This document shows positions 48,978 through 60,315 of a stretch of 64,000 nt of DNA, one piece after another. The DNA is taken from the NCBI GenBank assembly GCA_016223135.1, contig JACRPQ010000005.1:112873-176872 (forward strand), in the 5' to 3' direction. The position numbers and the translations under genes are program-made. The stretch comes from Chloroflexota bacterium (GTDB lineage Bacteria; Chloroflexota; Anaerolineae; Anaerolineales; Villigracilaceae). The notes below the pieces were generated by a model that worked only from the letters and a program-made list of their open reading frames with translations, did not search any database and had not been told where the DNA came from. Every line of letters begins with the position of its first letter. The first letter of the stretch is position 1.

Positions 48978-49013
48978 CCTCCGTAGGACGAAATTAATTT
49001 CGTCCTACGGAGG
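48978..49013 (+). promoter_or_regulatory. Perfect 36-bp palindrome in the clpC leader, holds the ribosome site
   Basis: The sequence from CCTCCGTAGGACGAAATT to its exact complement AATTTCGTCCTACGGAGG is a perfect palindrome. The terminal GGAGG is the clpC ribosome site, 10 nt before the ATG. In RNA it would form a 5' hairpin that hides part of the site; in DNA it could be an operator. No CIRCE or HrcA site is present. Related GTAGG-type hairpins occur at 7354-7380. Confidence 0.75.
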
Positions 49014-49023
49014 ACAAACCCCC

Positions 49024-51498
<2,475 letters not shown>

Positions 51499-51507
51499 TC
51501 AAACCGC

Positions 51508-51538
51508 AAAGACCGTCAGAGATGACGGTCTTTTTCTT
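51508..51538 (+). terminator. Intrinsic terminator of clpC
   Basis: AAAGACCGTCA (51508-51518) pairs with TGACGGTCTTT (51523-51533), followed by TTTTTCTTG. Confidence 0.88.
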
Positions 51539-51609
51539 GTCATCCGACACTTTTGTTTTAGGACGCAGATGAGCGCTGACTTACGCTGATTTAAGTTTGT
51601 TTTTTTCTT

Positions 51610-51705
51610 TACCGTACACAGAAACCCTAAAGGTCTGCTTTCCCTTCGTGAATTTGAAAATTTCCAAAAAGACCTTTAGGTTTTTTACGAGAGAAATGTA
51701 CGGTA
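51610..51705. repeat. Repeat element B, copy 1 (96 bp, uninterrupted)
   Basis: It runs from TACCGTACA to its exact complement TGTACGGTA. An inner pair, CCTAAAGGTC / GACCTTTAGG, forms a second stem. Flanking TTT and GAGAG are present. Inverted ACAGATG-type arms flank it on both sides. A second copy lies at 63608-63792. Nothing coding is seen in the 355-bp gap. Confidence 0.75.
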
Positions 51706-51853
51706 GAGAGTTTTTTTGCGTTTATCTGCGTTTTTCAGCGTCCCATTTGAAACTGTCAGGTCGCTAGGTCTTTTTTTTATGCCCCGAATTCCCTAATGAC
51801 GCTTTCACCGAATCAAGGTACCATAGGCGCACCATTCCAAAGGAGTCTTTTCC

Positions 51854-53878
51854 ATGCAGCCGAACCCCAATTCTTCCTCCTCCATCGTTCCCAAAGTCAT
51901 AACGGGAATTGTCGCTCTCCTGCTGTGCTGTGCCTGTTTGGTCATTCTGGCGGCGGGTGTCATCATCTATCAGGGGATCCGCGCCGTCCCGGCAGATGAT
52001 TTCCCTACGCTTGTTCCAACCATCGAATTCTTCACGCCCGCGCCGCCCACCGCCAGCCCCTCTCCAATTAACACGCTGCCGTCGGAGGACGCCTCTTCCT
52101 TTACGCTCGACGCGTTGAATCAAACCCTTGTGCCGGAGAACGACCCCTACGAACTCGCCTGCCGCTTGAAGGGCATCTGTGACGTTCCCCGCACCGTGCC
52201 AGCCAAAACATACAAAGTCGGCGATACGGAAAAATTCTGGATTAGCAATTCGGATACGGCTGAACATCGTCAAATCACCGCCCGGCTGGTGTACATTACG
52301 CCGCATTCCTACTTCTGGGCAGAGGAGGATACCAAGTACCGCGAAGACGATGCCAAACGCCTGATGGATACCTTCGAGAATAAAATCTATCCCACCAACC
52401 GCGAGTTCTTCGGCGAGGAATTCAACCCCGGCATAGACGGCGACCCGCACATCTACGTCATTTATGCCAACGGATTGGGAAGCAATGTCGCCGGCTACTT
52501 CAATTCATCCGATTCGTTCCACCCGTTGGTCAAGGAATATTCCAACGCACACGAGACCTATATGCTCAGCGCCACGCAGGACTTGCGCGACGAATACACC
52601 TACGGCGTCCTGGCGCATGAATTCGTTCACATGATTCAATTCCCCTCCGACCGCAACGATGTCTCCTGGCTGAGCGAGGGCTTTGCCGAGTTGGGCGTTT
52701 TCCTCAACGGCTATGATGTGGGCGGCAAGGATTGGTACTATACCATCGACCCCGACCTGCAACTGACCACGTGGGGCGACAGCGCCAGCGATAACGGACC
52801 TCACTACGGTCAATCCTTCCTGTTCTTCACTTACTTCCTTGACCGCTTCGGCGAACAAGCCACACAAGCGCTCAACAAAAACCCCGAAAACTCCATCTCC
52901 AGCGTGGACGATACCCTTGCTGACCTCGGCATCACCGATCCGCTGCGCGGACGGATCATCACCGCCGATGATGTCTTCATGGACTGGGCGGCTGCGCTCT
53001 ACCTCAAGGACAAAAATATCGGCGACGGACGCTACAACTTCAACAACTATTCCGGCGCGCCGCGTACATCCAACACCGAAACGATTTCCACCTGCCCGCA
53101 AGCGCCTCAGGAATTTACCGTCAACCAGTATGGCATGGATTACATCGCCGTTACTTGCGCCGGTAATTACACCCTCTCTTTCAACGGCTCCACCTCCATC
53201 GCGCTTTTGCCCGCCGATGTCCACTCCGGCAAATACGCCTTCTGGTCGAACAAGGGCGACGAATCGAACATGACCCTCACGCGCGAGTTCGACTTCACCG
53301 CCGTGAGCGCGCCCATCGAAATCAGTTACTGGACATGGTACGACATCGAGGAAGATTGGGATTATCTCTACCTCGAAGCATCCACCGATGGCAAGACTTG
53401 GGAAATTCTCAAGACGCCCTCCGGCACCGACACCAATCCCTCCGGCAATTCCTACGGCTGGGGCTACACCGGCAAAAGCCGCGGGTGGATCGAAGAAACC
53501 GTTGACCTCTCCAAGTTTGCCGGTCAAAAGGTCTTCCTGCGCTTCGAGTACATCACCGACGCGGCGGTCAACGGGGAAGGCTTGTTGTTGGATGATGTTC
53601 GGGTCGAGGCAGCCGGTTATCGGTCCGATTTTGAAGCGGACGACGGCGGCTGGGCGGCGGAGGGCTTTGTCCGCGTGGATAACGTTCTTCCGCAGACCTT
53701 CCGCCTGTCCCTCATCCTCAAAAGTGATTCCACCACTGTGACCGAAATCGCCCTCAACCCCGACCAAACGGCTGAGATTCCGCTTTCTTTGAAGCCCGGC
53801 GAGGAGGCAATCCTGATTGTGGCGGGAACCACACGCTTTACGACCATCCCCGCCGAGTATCGAATCGAGGTGAAGTAG
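51854..53878 (+). CDS. Membrane-anchored zinc metalloprotease, M6/gluzincin-like
   Basis: The protein has 674 residues. One N-terminal helix (about 15-40) and a Pro/Thr/Ser linker (about 52-80) lead to a catalytic domain. The zinc motif HEFVH is at 255-259, and the third ligand lies in WLSEGFAE (Glu about 275). The domain resembles the secreted immune-inhibitor A/M6 group. The C-terminal half is beta-rich with EISYWTWYDIEEDWDYLYLEAS and FAGQKVFLRFEYITDA, typical of MAM-like modules. It is probably a surface protease. AGGAG precedes the ATG. Confidence 0.85.
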   Translation: MQPNPNSSSSIVPKVITGIVALLLCCACLVILAAGVIIYQGIRAVPADDFPTLVPTIEFFTPAPPTASPSPINTLPSEDASSFTLDALNQTLVPENDPYELACRLKGICDVPRTVPAKTYKVGDTEKFWISNSDTAEHRQITARLVYITPHSYFWAEEDTKYREDDAKRLMDTFENKIYPTNREFFGEEFNPGIDGDPHIYVIYANGLGSNVAGYFNSSDSFHPLVKEYSNAHETYMLSATQDLRDEYTYGVLAHEFVHMIQFPSDRNDVSWLSEGFAELGVFLNGYDVGGKDWYYTIDPDLQLTTWGDSASDNGPHYGQSFLFFTYFLDRFGEQATQALNKNPENSISSVDDTLADLGITDPLRGRIITADDVFMDWAAALYLKDKNIGDGRYNFNNYSGAPRTSNTETISTCPQAPQEFTVNQYGMDYIAVTCAGNYTLSFNGSTSIALLPADVHSGKYAFWSNKGDESNMTLTREFDFTAVSAPIEISYWTWYDIEEDWDYLYLEASTDGKTWEILKTPSGTDTNPSGNSYGWGYTGKSRGWIEETVDLSKFAGQKVFLRFEYITDAAVNGEGLLLDDVRVEAAGYRSDFEADDGGWAAEGFVRVDNVLPQTFRLSLILKSDSTTVTEIALNPDQTAEIPLSLKPGEEAILIVAGTTRFTTIPAEYRIEVK

Positions 53879-54201
53879 TGTCCACTGCCCCCACATCCGA
53901 AGTTTTGCACTTGACCGACCTGGCTGCCTATAACGAGGGCTCGGTGGTCAGCCGTCAGATTACCAAGGCGGAGGCGGGCAATGTTACGCTCTTCGCCTTT
54001 GACCAGGACCAGGAATTGAGCGAACATACCGCGCCATTCGATGCGCTCGTCCATGTGCTGGACGGCGAGGCGGAAATTAGAATTTCAGGCAAGCCGTTTC
54101 ATTTGAAGAGCGGCGATGCCATCATCATGCCCGCCAATGAGCCGCACGCGGTGCGGGCGCTGACGCGCTTCAAGATGCTGTTGACGATGATACGGAAGTA
54201 A
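53878..54201 (+). CDS. Small cupin-domain protein
   Basis: The protein has 107 residues from a GTG start that shares one base with the previous stop. The cupin motifs are LSEHTAPFDALVHVLDGEAEI and KSGDAIIMPANEPHAVRAL, giving the usual His and Glu metal ligands. The family binds a metal and often a small acid, but many members have no known reaction. Coupled translation with the protease is likely. Confidence 0.9.
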   Translation: MSTAPTSEVLHLTDLAAYNEGSVVSRQITKAEAGNVTLFAFDQDQELSEHTAPFDALVHVLDGEAEIRISGKPFHLKSGDAIIMPANEPHAVRALTRFKMLLTMIRK

Positions 54202-54203
54202 GT

Positions 54204-54241
54204 CAGTGATCAGTGATCAGTAATCAGTAATCAGTAATCAG
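54204..54241. repeat. Short CAGTGATCAGTAATCAG tandem repeat
   Basis: About five units of a 7-8 bp CAGTGAT/CAGTAAT type lie just after the cupin gene. They belong to the same family as 12661-12713. Confidence 0.75.
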
Positions 54242-54247
54242 GGGAGG

Positions 54248-54284
54248 CATCCCGCAGGCGTTGCGCTTGCGGGATGTTTGTCTT
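54248..54284 (+). terminator. Intrinsic terminator of the protease-cupin operon
   Basis: CATCCCGCA pairs with TGCGGGATG through a GCG/CGC inner stem, and TTTGTCTTTC follows on the plus strand. The convergent MFS gene ends here. Confidence 0.7.
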
Positions 54285-55520
54285 TCAGGCAGGGACAGGT
54301 GTGGTTGTCTTTCTCAAAAACGCCGCCGACATGACGAGCGGCACAAGCGATAACGCTCCTGCCAGGATGGTCATCGTGGTGTAACTGGTGAAGTTGAAGA
54401 TGATGCCGCTCGACAGGCTGATGAGCGCTGAGGCAAGCCCCACGAGCAAATCGTTCGTTCCCTGCGTGCGCGAGCGTTCGAGGGGGGAGAGTTGATCGGC
54501 GAGCAGCGTGGAGCCGCCCACGAAACAGAAATTCCAGCCTACACCGAGCAGGAAAAGCGCAACGCCAAGCGGCAGGACATTGGGTGAGAGCGGCGCAGTG
54601 ATGCAGGAAAGCAGGAGGGTGGCAGAGCCAATCAGTATCATCCTGCCGCGTCCCCAGCGATCCAACAACCAGCCGGAGATAATCGAGGGGGCGTACATCC
54701 CGAAAGTATGCGCCGAAATGACCGAATAAATGTTACTGCGCGGGTGCATGTGGTCTTCCATGTGCAGGGAGGTGATGACCATGATGGCAACCATCACCAC
54801 TTGCCCCAACGTCATCGCCGTCACCGCTGTGATCGCTGCCGGCTGGCGCAAAATTTCAGTAATCGGTCTTGCCTCACCATGCGGGATGGAAGCGGGATAC
54901 AGTTTAGCCACTTCTCTGCCCACCTCGCGCGGGTCGGGGCGCAGCCCAAGAAAGACAACGCCGGCGGCAATTGCGAACAAAATAAGTGTAGTGAAATAGG
55001 CGCCCGCCAGTTCATCCATGCCCAAGCGCACGACGAAGCCGCTCATAGGCACTGCCGAAACGCGCGCCAGGATGGTTCCAATCACGCCGCCCAGCACCAC
55101 CGCTGAAATGGCGCGCCCGCGCTGATCTGGAGGGTTCACCTCCGCGGCGGCAAAACGCCCCAGCAATACGGCGCTGTTGGTCATGCCCATCAACACCAAG
55201 CCGCTCAGCACCAGTGCAAACGATGAGATTGGTATTGCCTTCAGAACCAGGAGGTTACCCAGCACGCCGAGCAGGAGACCGAGAACGATTCCGTTGCGGC
55301 GTCCGATGCGGTCCATGAGGTAGCCCCAGGCGGAGGCGGAGAGTGCGCCGCTCAACAAATAGACCGCCGCGGGCAGGGTCGCCAGCGCACGATTGGACGC
55401 CAGTTTCGCTCCCAAAATCGGATTGATTGCCGCCGCAGCGATGAAACCGGCGGAGGCAAGGCTTTGGGCAATAAAAAGAATGACGGTGGTTTTTGCGGCA
55501 ATGCGCTTTAGATCTGTCAT
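54285..55520 (-). CDS. Major facilitator superfamily transporter
   Basis: The protein has 411 residues with 12 hydrophobic helices. The loop 2-3 motif is GYLMDRIGRRNGIVLG, and its second-half counterpart is GWLLDRWGRGRMILIG, marking an MFS fold. The block DQRGRAISAVVLGG and the late VGWNFCFVGGSTLLADQLSPLERSRTQG are conserved in the DHA-like/YcaD families. Substrate unknown; drug or metabolite export is plausible. The start at 55520 has AAAGGAC upstream. Confidence 0.9.
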   Translation of the reverse strand: MTDLKRIAAKTTVILFIAQSLASAGFIAAAAINPILGAKLASNRALATLPAAVYLLSGALSASAWGYLMDRIGRRNGIVLGLLLGVLGNLLVLKAIPISSFALVLSGLVLMGMTNSAVLLGRFAAAEVNPPDQRGRAISAVVLGGVIGTILARVSAVPMSGFVVRLGMDELAGAYFTTLILFAIAAGVVFLGLRPDPREVGREVAKLYPASIPHGEARPITEILRQPAAITAVTAMTLGQVVMVAIMVITSLHMEDHMHPRSNIYSVISAHTFGMYAPSIISGWLLDRWGRGRMILIGSATLLLSCITAPLSPNVLPLGVALFLLGVGWNFCFVGGSTLLADQLSPLERSRTQGTNDLLVGLASALISLSSGIIFNFTSYTTMTILAGALSLVPLVMSAAFLRKTTTPVPA

Positions 55521-55629
55521 CGGATGTCCTTTCGAATTTGCCAATGATACCTGTAAAGCCGACAGGCTGGCGAATTTTTTGTAGCGAAACCGTAACCTAC
55601 AGGGGCAAACGGTTTCATGCAACTGGCAG

Positions 55630-55635
55630 TATAAT
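55630..55635 (+). promoter_or_regulatory. -10 box of the kinase-like/LysM/LCP operon
   Basis: TATAAT ends 11 nt before the ATG at 55647. The leader would be about 4-5 nt, so initiation is nearly leaderless. Confidence 0.5.
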
Positions 55636-55646
55636 CGCCATTGCCC

Positions 55647-57977
55647 ATGGTCAATTCCCTCGTTCAGATGTTCGACCTCTTCACCCAGCCCACAGGGAGC
55701 GTAATTTACCATCTGGTGCTGGTGTTTTCCATCGTTAGTGCGCTTCAATCTGCCATTTTTCACCTGCGGGCAAGCGGTTTTCCGCAGGCGCGCCGCACGG
55801 TCTTCGGTTTGAGTTTTCTGCTTTCGGCGCAGGTGGCGCTCTTTGTGTTGAGCGCGCTGGGCAATGAAGGATTGATCAACCTGCGGCTCTTTCTGCCACC
55901 GGTGGACCGGGCGCTCACACTCTTTGCCCTCGTTTGGATGATTTGGCTGTGGACCTTCCCTGAACCCAACCGCATCGCCGATACAGTGGCGGCATTGTTC
56001 AGTCTGCTGGTGGCGGCGGCGTTCGCCGTCGGGTTGATTGTCTATTCCCAAACGCCCTCCATTCCCTACAACCTGACCTTCTTCGACGGTTATTGGCAAA
56101 TGGGGAGTCTCGCCCTCGCTGTCTTTGGGTTGTTCCTGCTGCTCGTCCGCCGCCCGAATGGATGGGGAAACGGCATGGCAATCTTCCTGCTTGCCTTTGC
56201 GGGGCATCTCCTGCATCTCCTCCTCGGGCGTACCGACGGCGATTTTCCCGGCGCGGTGCGCCTGGCGTATATGGCGGCATACCCCGTCCTGATGACGCTG
56301 ACACAGCGTTTCCCGGCGCCCCCGCCCGTCCGCACTACCATCAAACCTACTGCACCTTCCGAAGAACGACGGCGATACAGCACTGACCCAAAGACCTTCC
56401 ACGCCCTGCTGGCGCTTGCCGCCGAATCCAGCGTGGACAAGTTGAGTCAGTCCATCACCCGTGCCATCGCGCAAACCCTGCTCGCTGACCTCGCCTTTCT
56501 CATCTACCTCACCGACAACAACTCCCAACTTCACATTGCCAGCGGCTACGACCTCATCCGCGAGGAGCCGGTGGAAGGCGGGAGCCTCAACAAGAGCATG
56601 ATTCCCATGCTCACCAACTCCATCCAGCGCGGACGCCCGCTGCGCCTCCCTTCCAGCAGCACCTCGGCAGATATTAAAGGGCTGAGCGACATGCTCGGCC
56701 TCAACACGCCCGGGCACATTATGAGCGTTCCCATCATCACCCCCGAAAAGGACGTCATCGGCGGGCTGTTGGTGCTTTCCCCTTATTCCAACCGCCTGTG
56801 GAGCGCAGAAGACCAGGCGTTCCTTGCCAACATCGCTTCTTCCCTTGTCCCGGTCATCCAGCGCGGGCAGAGGATGAGCGCCCTCGAACACAAATCCGAA
56901 CGCATTCATCAGGAACTGGAGGCGGCTCAGGCACGCATCGCCGAACTGGAAAAACGCAACCAGGACCTGCTTCAACAGATGGAAACCATCCGCGCCGAGG
57001 CGCAAAAGGGTCTCGCTCAGGCTGAAAATCTGGCGGAGCTGACGCGGATGCAGGAAGAGGCGCAAAAGGTCATCGAAAAGCTCAAGGCGGAGAATGAATC
57101 GCTGCGCGCCGCACAAAACGTCAGGGCGGCGGGAAAAGTCAATACGCAGGTGGAGGCGGAATTGCGCGCCACCCTCCAGGAAGTGGCTCGCCTGCAAAAC
57201 CTGCTTGCCGAAGCCCACATGCGGCTTGCGCAGGCGGAAAAGGGCGCCTCTGCCGCGCGCACTGCCGAACAGGCAGAGGTCATCGCCTCCATCGCGCAGG
57301 AACTGCGTCAGCCCATGTCGTCCATCGTCGGCTACACCGACCTGCTGTTGGGAGAATCGGTGGGCATCCTTGGCGCGCTGCAGCGTAAATTTGTCGAGCG
57401 CATCAAAGCCTCCACCGAACGCATCTCCAACCTCATCAACGACCTCATCCAGGTCACCACCCTCGAAACGGGACTCGATGACCTCAAGCCCGAGCCTGTG
57501 AACCTCGACCTCATCATTGACAATGCCATGTCCTACACCAGCAGTCAGGTGCGCGAGAAAAACATCTCCATTCACCTTGACCTGCCCAAGAAACTCGAAC
57601 CCATCTACGCCGACCGCGAGGCATTACAGCAGATTTTGATTCACCTCCTGCAAAACGCCGGCGCCGCATCCCCCCAGGAAGGAACCGTCTACCTGCGCGT
57701 CAAAACCCATTCCGAAGGCGGCAGAGATTACGTCCTCCTCCAAGTCTCGGATACCGGCGGCGGCATTCCTCCCGAAGACCTGCCGCGTGTATTCACGCGC
57801 CTCTACCGCGCCGATAACGTCCTCATTCAGGGCATTGGCGACACGGGCGTAGGGCTGTCCATTGCCAAGACCCTCACCGAAGCCCAAAACGGACGCATCT
57901 GGGTGGATACTGAAGCCGGCGTCGGCTCCACATTCAGCGTGCTTCTGCCCATTGCCAAGCCCCACACGGAGGGTTGA
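55647..57977 (+). CDS. Histidine-kinase-like protein without the phospho-acceptor His
   Basis: The protein has 776 residues. Six or seven membrane helices lie in about 1-215. A GAF-like domain (about 245-400) has HIASGYDLIREEPVEGGSLNK and PIITPEKDVIGGLLVL. A coiled coil lies at about 405-540. The dimerisation helix reads SIAQELRQPMSSIVGY; the expected H-E-L-R-x-P is Q-E-L-R-Q-P, so the acceptor (Gln551, codon CAG at 57297-57299) is lost. The ATPase domain keeps DTGGGIPPEDL and GDTGVGLSIAKTL. It is followed directly by LysM and LCP genes, so it may sense and regulate wall assembly by a route other than His phosphorylation. The ATG was preferred to a TTG two codons upstream. Confidence 0.9.
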   Translation: MVNSLVQMFDLFTQPTGSVIYHLVLVFSIVSALQSAIFHLRASGFPQARRTVFGLSFLLSAQVALFVLSALGNEGLINLRLFLPPVDRALTLFALVWMIWLWTFPEPNRIADTVAALFSLLVAAAFAVGLIVYSQTPSIPYNLTFFDGYWQMGSLALAVFGLFLLLVRRPNGWGNGMAIFLLAFAGHLLHLLLGRTDGDFPGAVRLAYMAAYPVLMTLTQRFPAPPPVRTTIKPTAPSEERRRYSTDPKTFHALLALAAESSVDKLSQSITRAIAQTLLADLAFLIYLTDNNSQLHIASGYDLIREEPVEGGSLNKSMIPMLTNSIQRGRPLRLPSSSTSADIKGLSDMLGLNTPGHIMSVPIITPEKDVIGGLLVLSPYSNRLWSAEDQAFLANIASSLVPVIQRGQRMSALEHKSERIHQELEAAQARIAELEKRNQDLLQQMETIRAEAQKGLAQAENLAELTRMQEEAQKVIEKLKAENESLRAAQNVRAAGKVNTQVEAELRATLQEVARLQNLLAEAHMRLAQAEKGASAARTAEQAEVIASIAQELRQPMSSIVGYTDLLLGESVGILGALQRKFVERIKASTERISNLINDLIQVTTLETGLDDLKPEPVNLDLIIDNAMSYTSSQVREKNISIHLDLPKKLEPIYADREALQQILIHLLQNAGAASPQEGTVYLRVKTHSEGGRDYVLLQVSDTGGGIPPEDLPRVFTRLYRADNVLIQGIGDTGVGLSIAKTLTEAQNGRIWVDTEAGVGSTFSVLLPIAKPHTEG

Positions 57978-57979
57978 CC

Positions 57980-58774
57980 ATGAAAGCCCTGCGTCAGATG
58001 GGCGGCGGATTCATTATTGCAGTTGTGTCCATCCTGCTGGTCATCGGCGGCATCTCCCTCTCCCTGGCAGAGACCTACGCCCCAGCCCTTCCGCCCACTC
58101 CCTCTCCACTGCCCACCACCTTTGCAGTGGAATTCGCCTCCCCGCTTCCCTCTCCGACCTTCGCGCCTGCTCTTCCCACCGATACCCTCGCTTCGTTCCC
58201 GACCGCCACCCTCGCCCAGTCGGTTTGCTCCATTCCCCCTGGCTGGATACCCATCACCGTCGGCGCAAATGACACCCTCTACACCATCGCCGAACGTTAC
58301 AAAACCACCGCCGACAATTTGGACAAAAGCAACTGCCTCAACAACCTTCCCCCTGCGCCGGGCGCCATCCTCTATGTTCCTCCAGTTCCCACTGTCACCG
58401 TCATTCCTTGCGGTCCGCCGGCGGGATGGATCAAAGCCCACATCGTTCAGCCCGGCGAAAACCTCTTCCGCATCTCTTTACTGTATCGCACCACCGTAGC
58501 GCAATTACAATCCGCTAACTGCATGGGCGCCTCCACCATCATCCATGTGGGGCAGATGCTTTGGGTGCCAAACGTCCCCACCAGCACGCCGGCGGTTACC
58601 TCCACTGCCACCAGCACCAACACGCCAATCCCCTCCACAGCCACGCCCACCTTCACCATTACCCCCGACTTCGGCACGCCCACCTTCACCGCCACAAGCG
58701 CTCCGGCGCCCACCTTCACGCCATCGCCGGCGCCCACCATCACCCCCTTCCCATCTCCCACACCCACTCAATGA
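57980..58774 (+). CDS. LysM-domain exported protein
   Basis: The protein has 264 residues. One N-terminal helix (about 10-32) and a Pro/Ser/Thr linker (about 36-80) lead to two LysM domains, near WIPITVGANDTLYTIAERYKTT and WIKAHIVQPGENLFRISLLYRTT. A long Thr/Pro tail follows (about 205-264). LysM binds N-acetylglucosamine polymers, so it probably attaches to peptidoglycan. The start lies two bases after the kinase-like gene stop. It overlaps the LCP gene by 4 nt (ATGA). Confidence 0.9.
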   Translation: MKALRQMGGGFIIAVVSILLVIGGISLSLAETYAPALPPTPSPLPTTFAVEFASPLPSPTFAPALPTDTLASFPTATLAQSVCSIPPGWIPITVGANDTLYTIAERYKTTADNLDKSNCLNNLPPAPGAILYVPPVPTVTVIPCGPPAGWIKAHIVQPGENLFRISLLYRTTVAQLQSANCMGASTIIHVGQMLWVPNVPTSTPAVTSTATSTNTPIPSTATPTFTITPDFGTPTFTATSAPAPTFTPSPAPTITPFPSPTPTQ

Positions 58775-60219
58775 AATCCCTCTGGCGGCTTTCCATCATC
58801 GCTGCGCTTCTGCTGGCTGGATGCGGACCCAGCGCGCCCGTCGTCTCACAAGCCCCCTCCTTTCTGCTTGTGACTTCCGCTCCCAACCCCTCGCCGACGC
58901 CGACTCCCTTTCAACCCATCCCCTGGACGCCGACCGCTGCGCTTCTTGCCCCGCCGATTGCTGATTCGTCCTCCCCGGCCGATCCGCCCCCTTTGCCGAC
59001 TCAGACCGAGGTCCCGACCGCTGACCCGAACTTCCTCATCAACACCGTCGCGCCGCTCCCCACCCTTGACCCATCCTTCACCAACGGGCAGGAGACCATC
59101 AACTTCCTGCTCATCGGCTCCGACAAACGCTCCGGCACATCCTTCCGCACCGACACCCTCATCGTTGCCGTCCTGCGTCCCAGCGAAGGACAGGTTTCGC
59201 TTATTTCCATCCCGCGCGATTTGTGGGTCTTCATCCCCGGCTGGGAAAACAACCGCATCAACACCGCCTACCAGCACGGAATCAGCACAGGCTACCCCGG
59301 CGGCGGACCGGGACTGCTCAAAGACACCATCCTTTACAACCTGGGCATCCGCATTGACCATACTGCCATGGTGGATTTCGACGGCTTCCGCAAAATTGTG
59401 GATACGCTTGGCGGTGTGGATGTCCCCGTTGCCTGCCCTTATACCGACTGGAAACTGATTGACCCCAGTTACAACCCCGAAAACGAGAAAAACTGGTTTC
59501 TCTACACCGTCAACCCCGGCGTCGTTCACATGGACGGCGACCTGGCGCTGTGGTATGCGCGCTCCCGCCAAAAATCCAGCGACTTCGACCGCGGACGCCG
59601 TCAGCAGGAAGTGCTGCGCGCCATTTTCTCTCAGGCGCTTCGGGCAGGGACTCTCACCCGCATCCCCGACCTCTACAACAACCTCAAAGACTCCGTTGAA
59701 ACCGACCTGGGGCTGGGCGACCTGCTGCAACTTGCCCTGTATGCGCCCAAAATGACCAATGCCGACATCCGCAGTTATTACATCCGCCCGCCCTATGTCA
59801 CCTCATGGATTACCAGCGGGGGCGCGTATGTGCTTTCGCCCAACCAGGAATTGCTCTCACAACTGCTTGCCGAAGCCCTGTCTCCCTCAACGCGGACGGT
59901 GGAACGGCAGGCGGTGACCATCGAAGTGATGAATGGCACCTCCATCCCCGGCTATGATACGCTTGCAGCCACCCGCCTTAACTATGCCGGCTACGAGACC
60001 CGCCTCGTCCCCTCCGACCGGCAGGACTACGCCTACTCTGTCCTCATTGACAAATCCGCCGCGCAAGATCGTTCTGTCAGCGACGCCATTCTGAATGTGA
60101 TGGGTATGCTGCCGGGCAGTCTCATCCCTGCGCCAGACCCCAATAGTTCCGCTCAATATCTTCTGATTTTGGGATACGATTATCAACCCTGCTTTCGACC
60201 GGAGAAACTGACGGAGTAA
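58771..60219 (+). CDS. LytR-CpsA-Psr (LCP) family glycopolymer transferase
   Basis: The protein has 482 residues. A lipobox-like LLLAGC (Cys about 18) anchors it outside the membrane, and a linker is rich in Pro and Thr. The LCP domain (about 105-340) has TDTLIVAVLRP, SIPRDLWVFIPG, RINTAY, VDFDGFRKIVDTLGGVDV and YARSRQKSSDFDRGRRQQEV, with the conserved Arg/Asp residues. A C-terminal LytR-C domain (about 390-460) has TIEVMNGTSIPGYD. It attaches polymers from lipid carriers to peptidoglycan or surface proteins. The start overlaps the LysM gene by 4 nt. Confidence 0.93.
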   Translation: MKSLWRLSIIAALLLAGCGPSAPVVSQAPSFLLVTSAPNPSPTPTPFQPIPWTPTAALLAPPIADSSSPADPPPLPTQTEVPTADPNFLINTVAPLPTLDPSFTNGQETINFLLIGSDKRSGTSFRTDTLIVAVLRPSEGQVSLISIPRDLWVFIPGWENNRINTAYQHGISTGYPGGGPGLLKDTILYNLGIRIDHTAMVDFDGFRKIVDTLGGVDVPVACPYTDWKLIDPSYNPENEKNWFLYTVNPGVVHMDGDLALWYARSRQKSSDFDRGRRQQEVLRAIFSQALRAGTLTRIPDLYNNLKDSVETDLGLGDLLQLALYAPKMTNADIRSYYIRPPYVTSWITSGGAYVLSPNQELLSQLLAEALSPSTRTVERQAVTIEVMNGTSIPGYDTLAATRLNYAGYETRLVPSDRQDYAYSVLIDKSAAQDRSVSDAILNVMGMLPGSLIPAPDPNSSAQYLLILGYDYQPCFRPEKLTE

Positions 60220-60228
60220 ATGCGGCGG

Positions 60229-60274
60229 CAGCAATTCTCAAGGTGGCGGTGCAGTGTCTGTTCAAGAATTGCTG
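60229..60274. repeat. Inverted repeat after the LCP gene
   Basis: CAGCAATTCT and AGAATTGCTG form a 10-bp stem over a 26-nt loop. No T-run follows, so it is only a possible weak terminator. Confidence 0.5.
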
Positions 60275-60282
60275 GCTGAGGC

Positions 60283-60311
60283 TTGACACCCCTGTAACGG
60301 CGTACTACACT
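60283..60311 (+). promoter_or_regulatory. Sigma-70 promoter of the riboswitch/ATPase transcript
   Basis: A perfect -35 TTGACA (60283-60288) is spaced 17 bp from TACACT (60306-60311). The start would be near 60318, just before the riboswitch core. Confidence 0.85.
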
Positions 60312-60315
60312 TGCC

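Noticed and set aside
52505..53896. A 463-codon minus-strand frame opposite the metalloprotease
   Set aside because: It is an antisense shadow; the plus frame has zinc motif, anchor and ribosome site.
55521..57575. A 685-codon upstream extension of the MFS gene
   Set aside because: It runs antisense through the kinase-like gene and has low-complexity Arg/Gln/His-rich translation. The MFS protein starts at 55520 with its own ribosome site.
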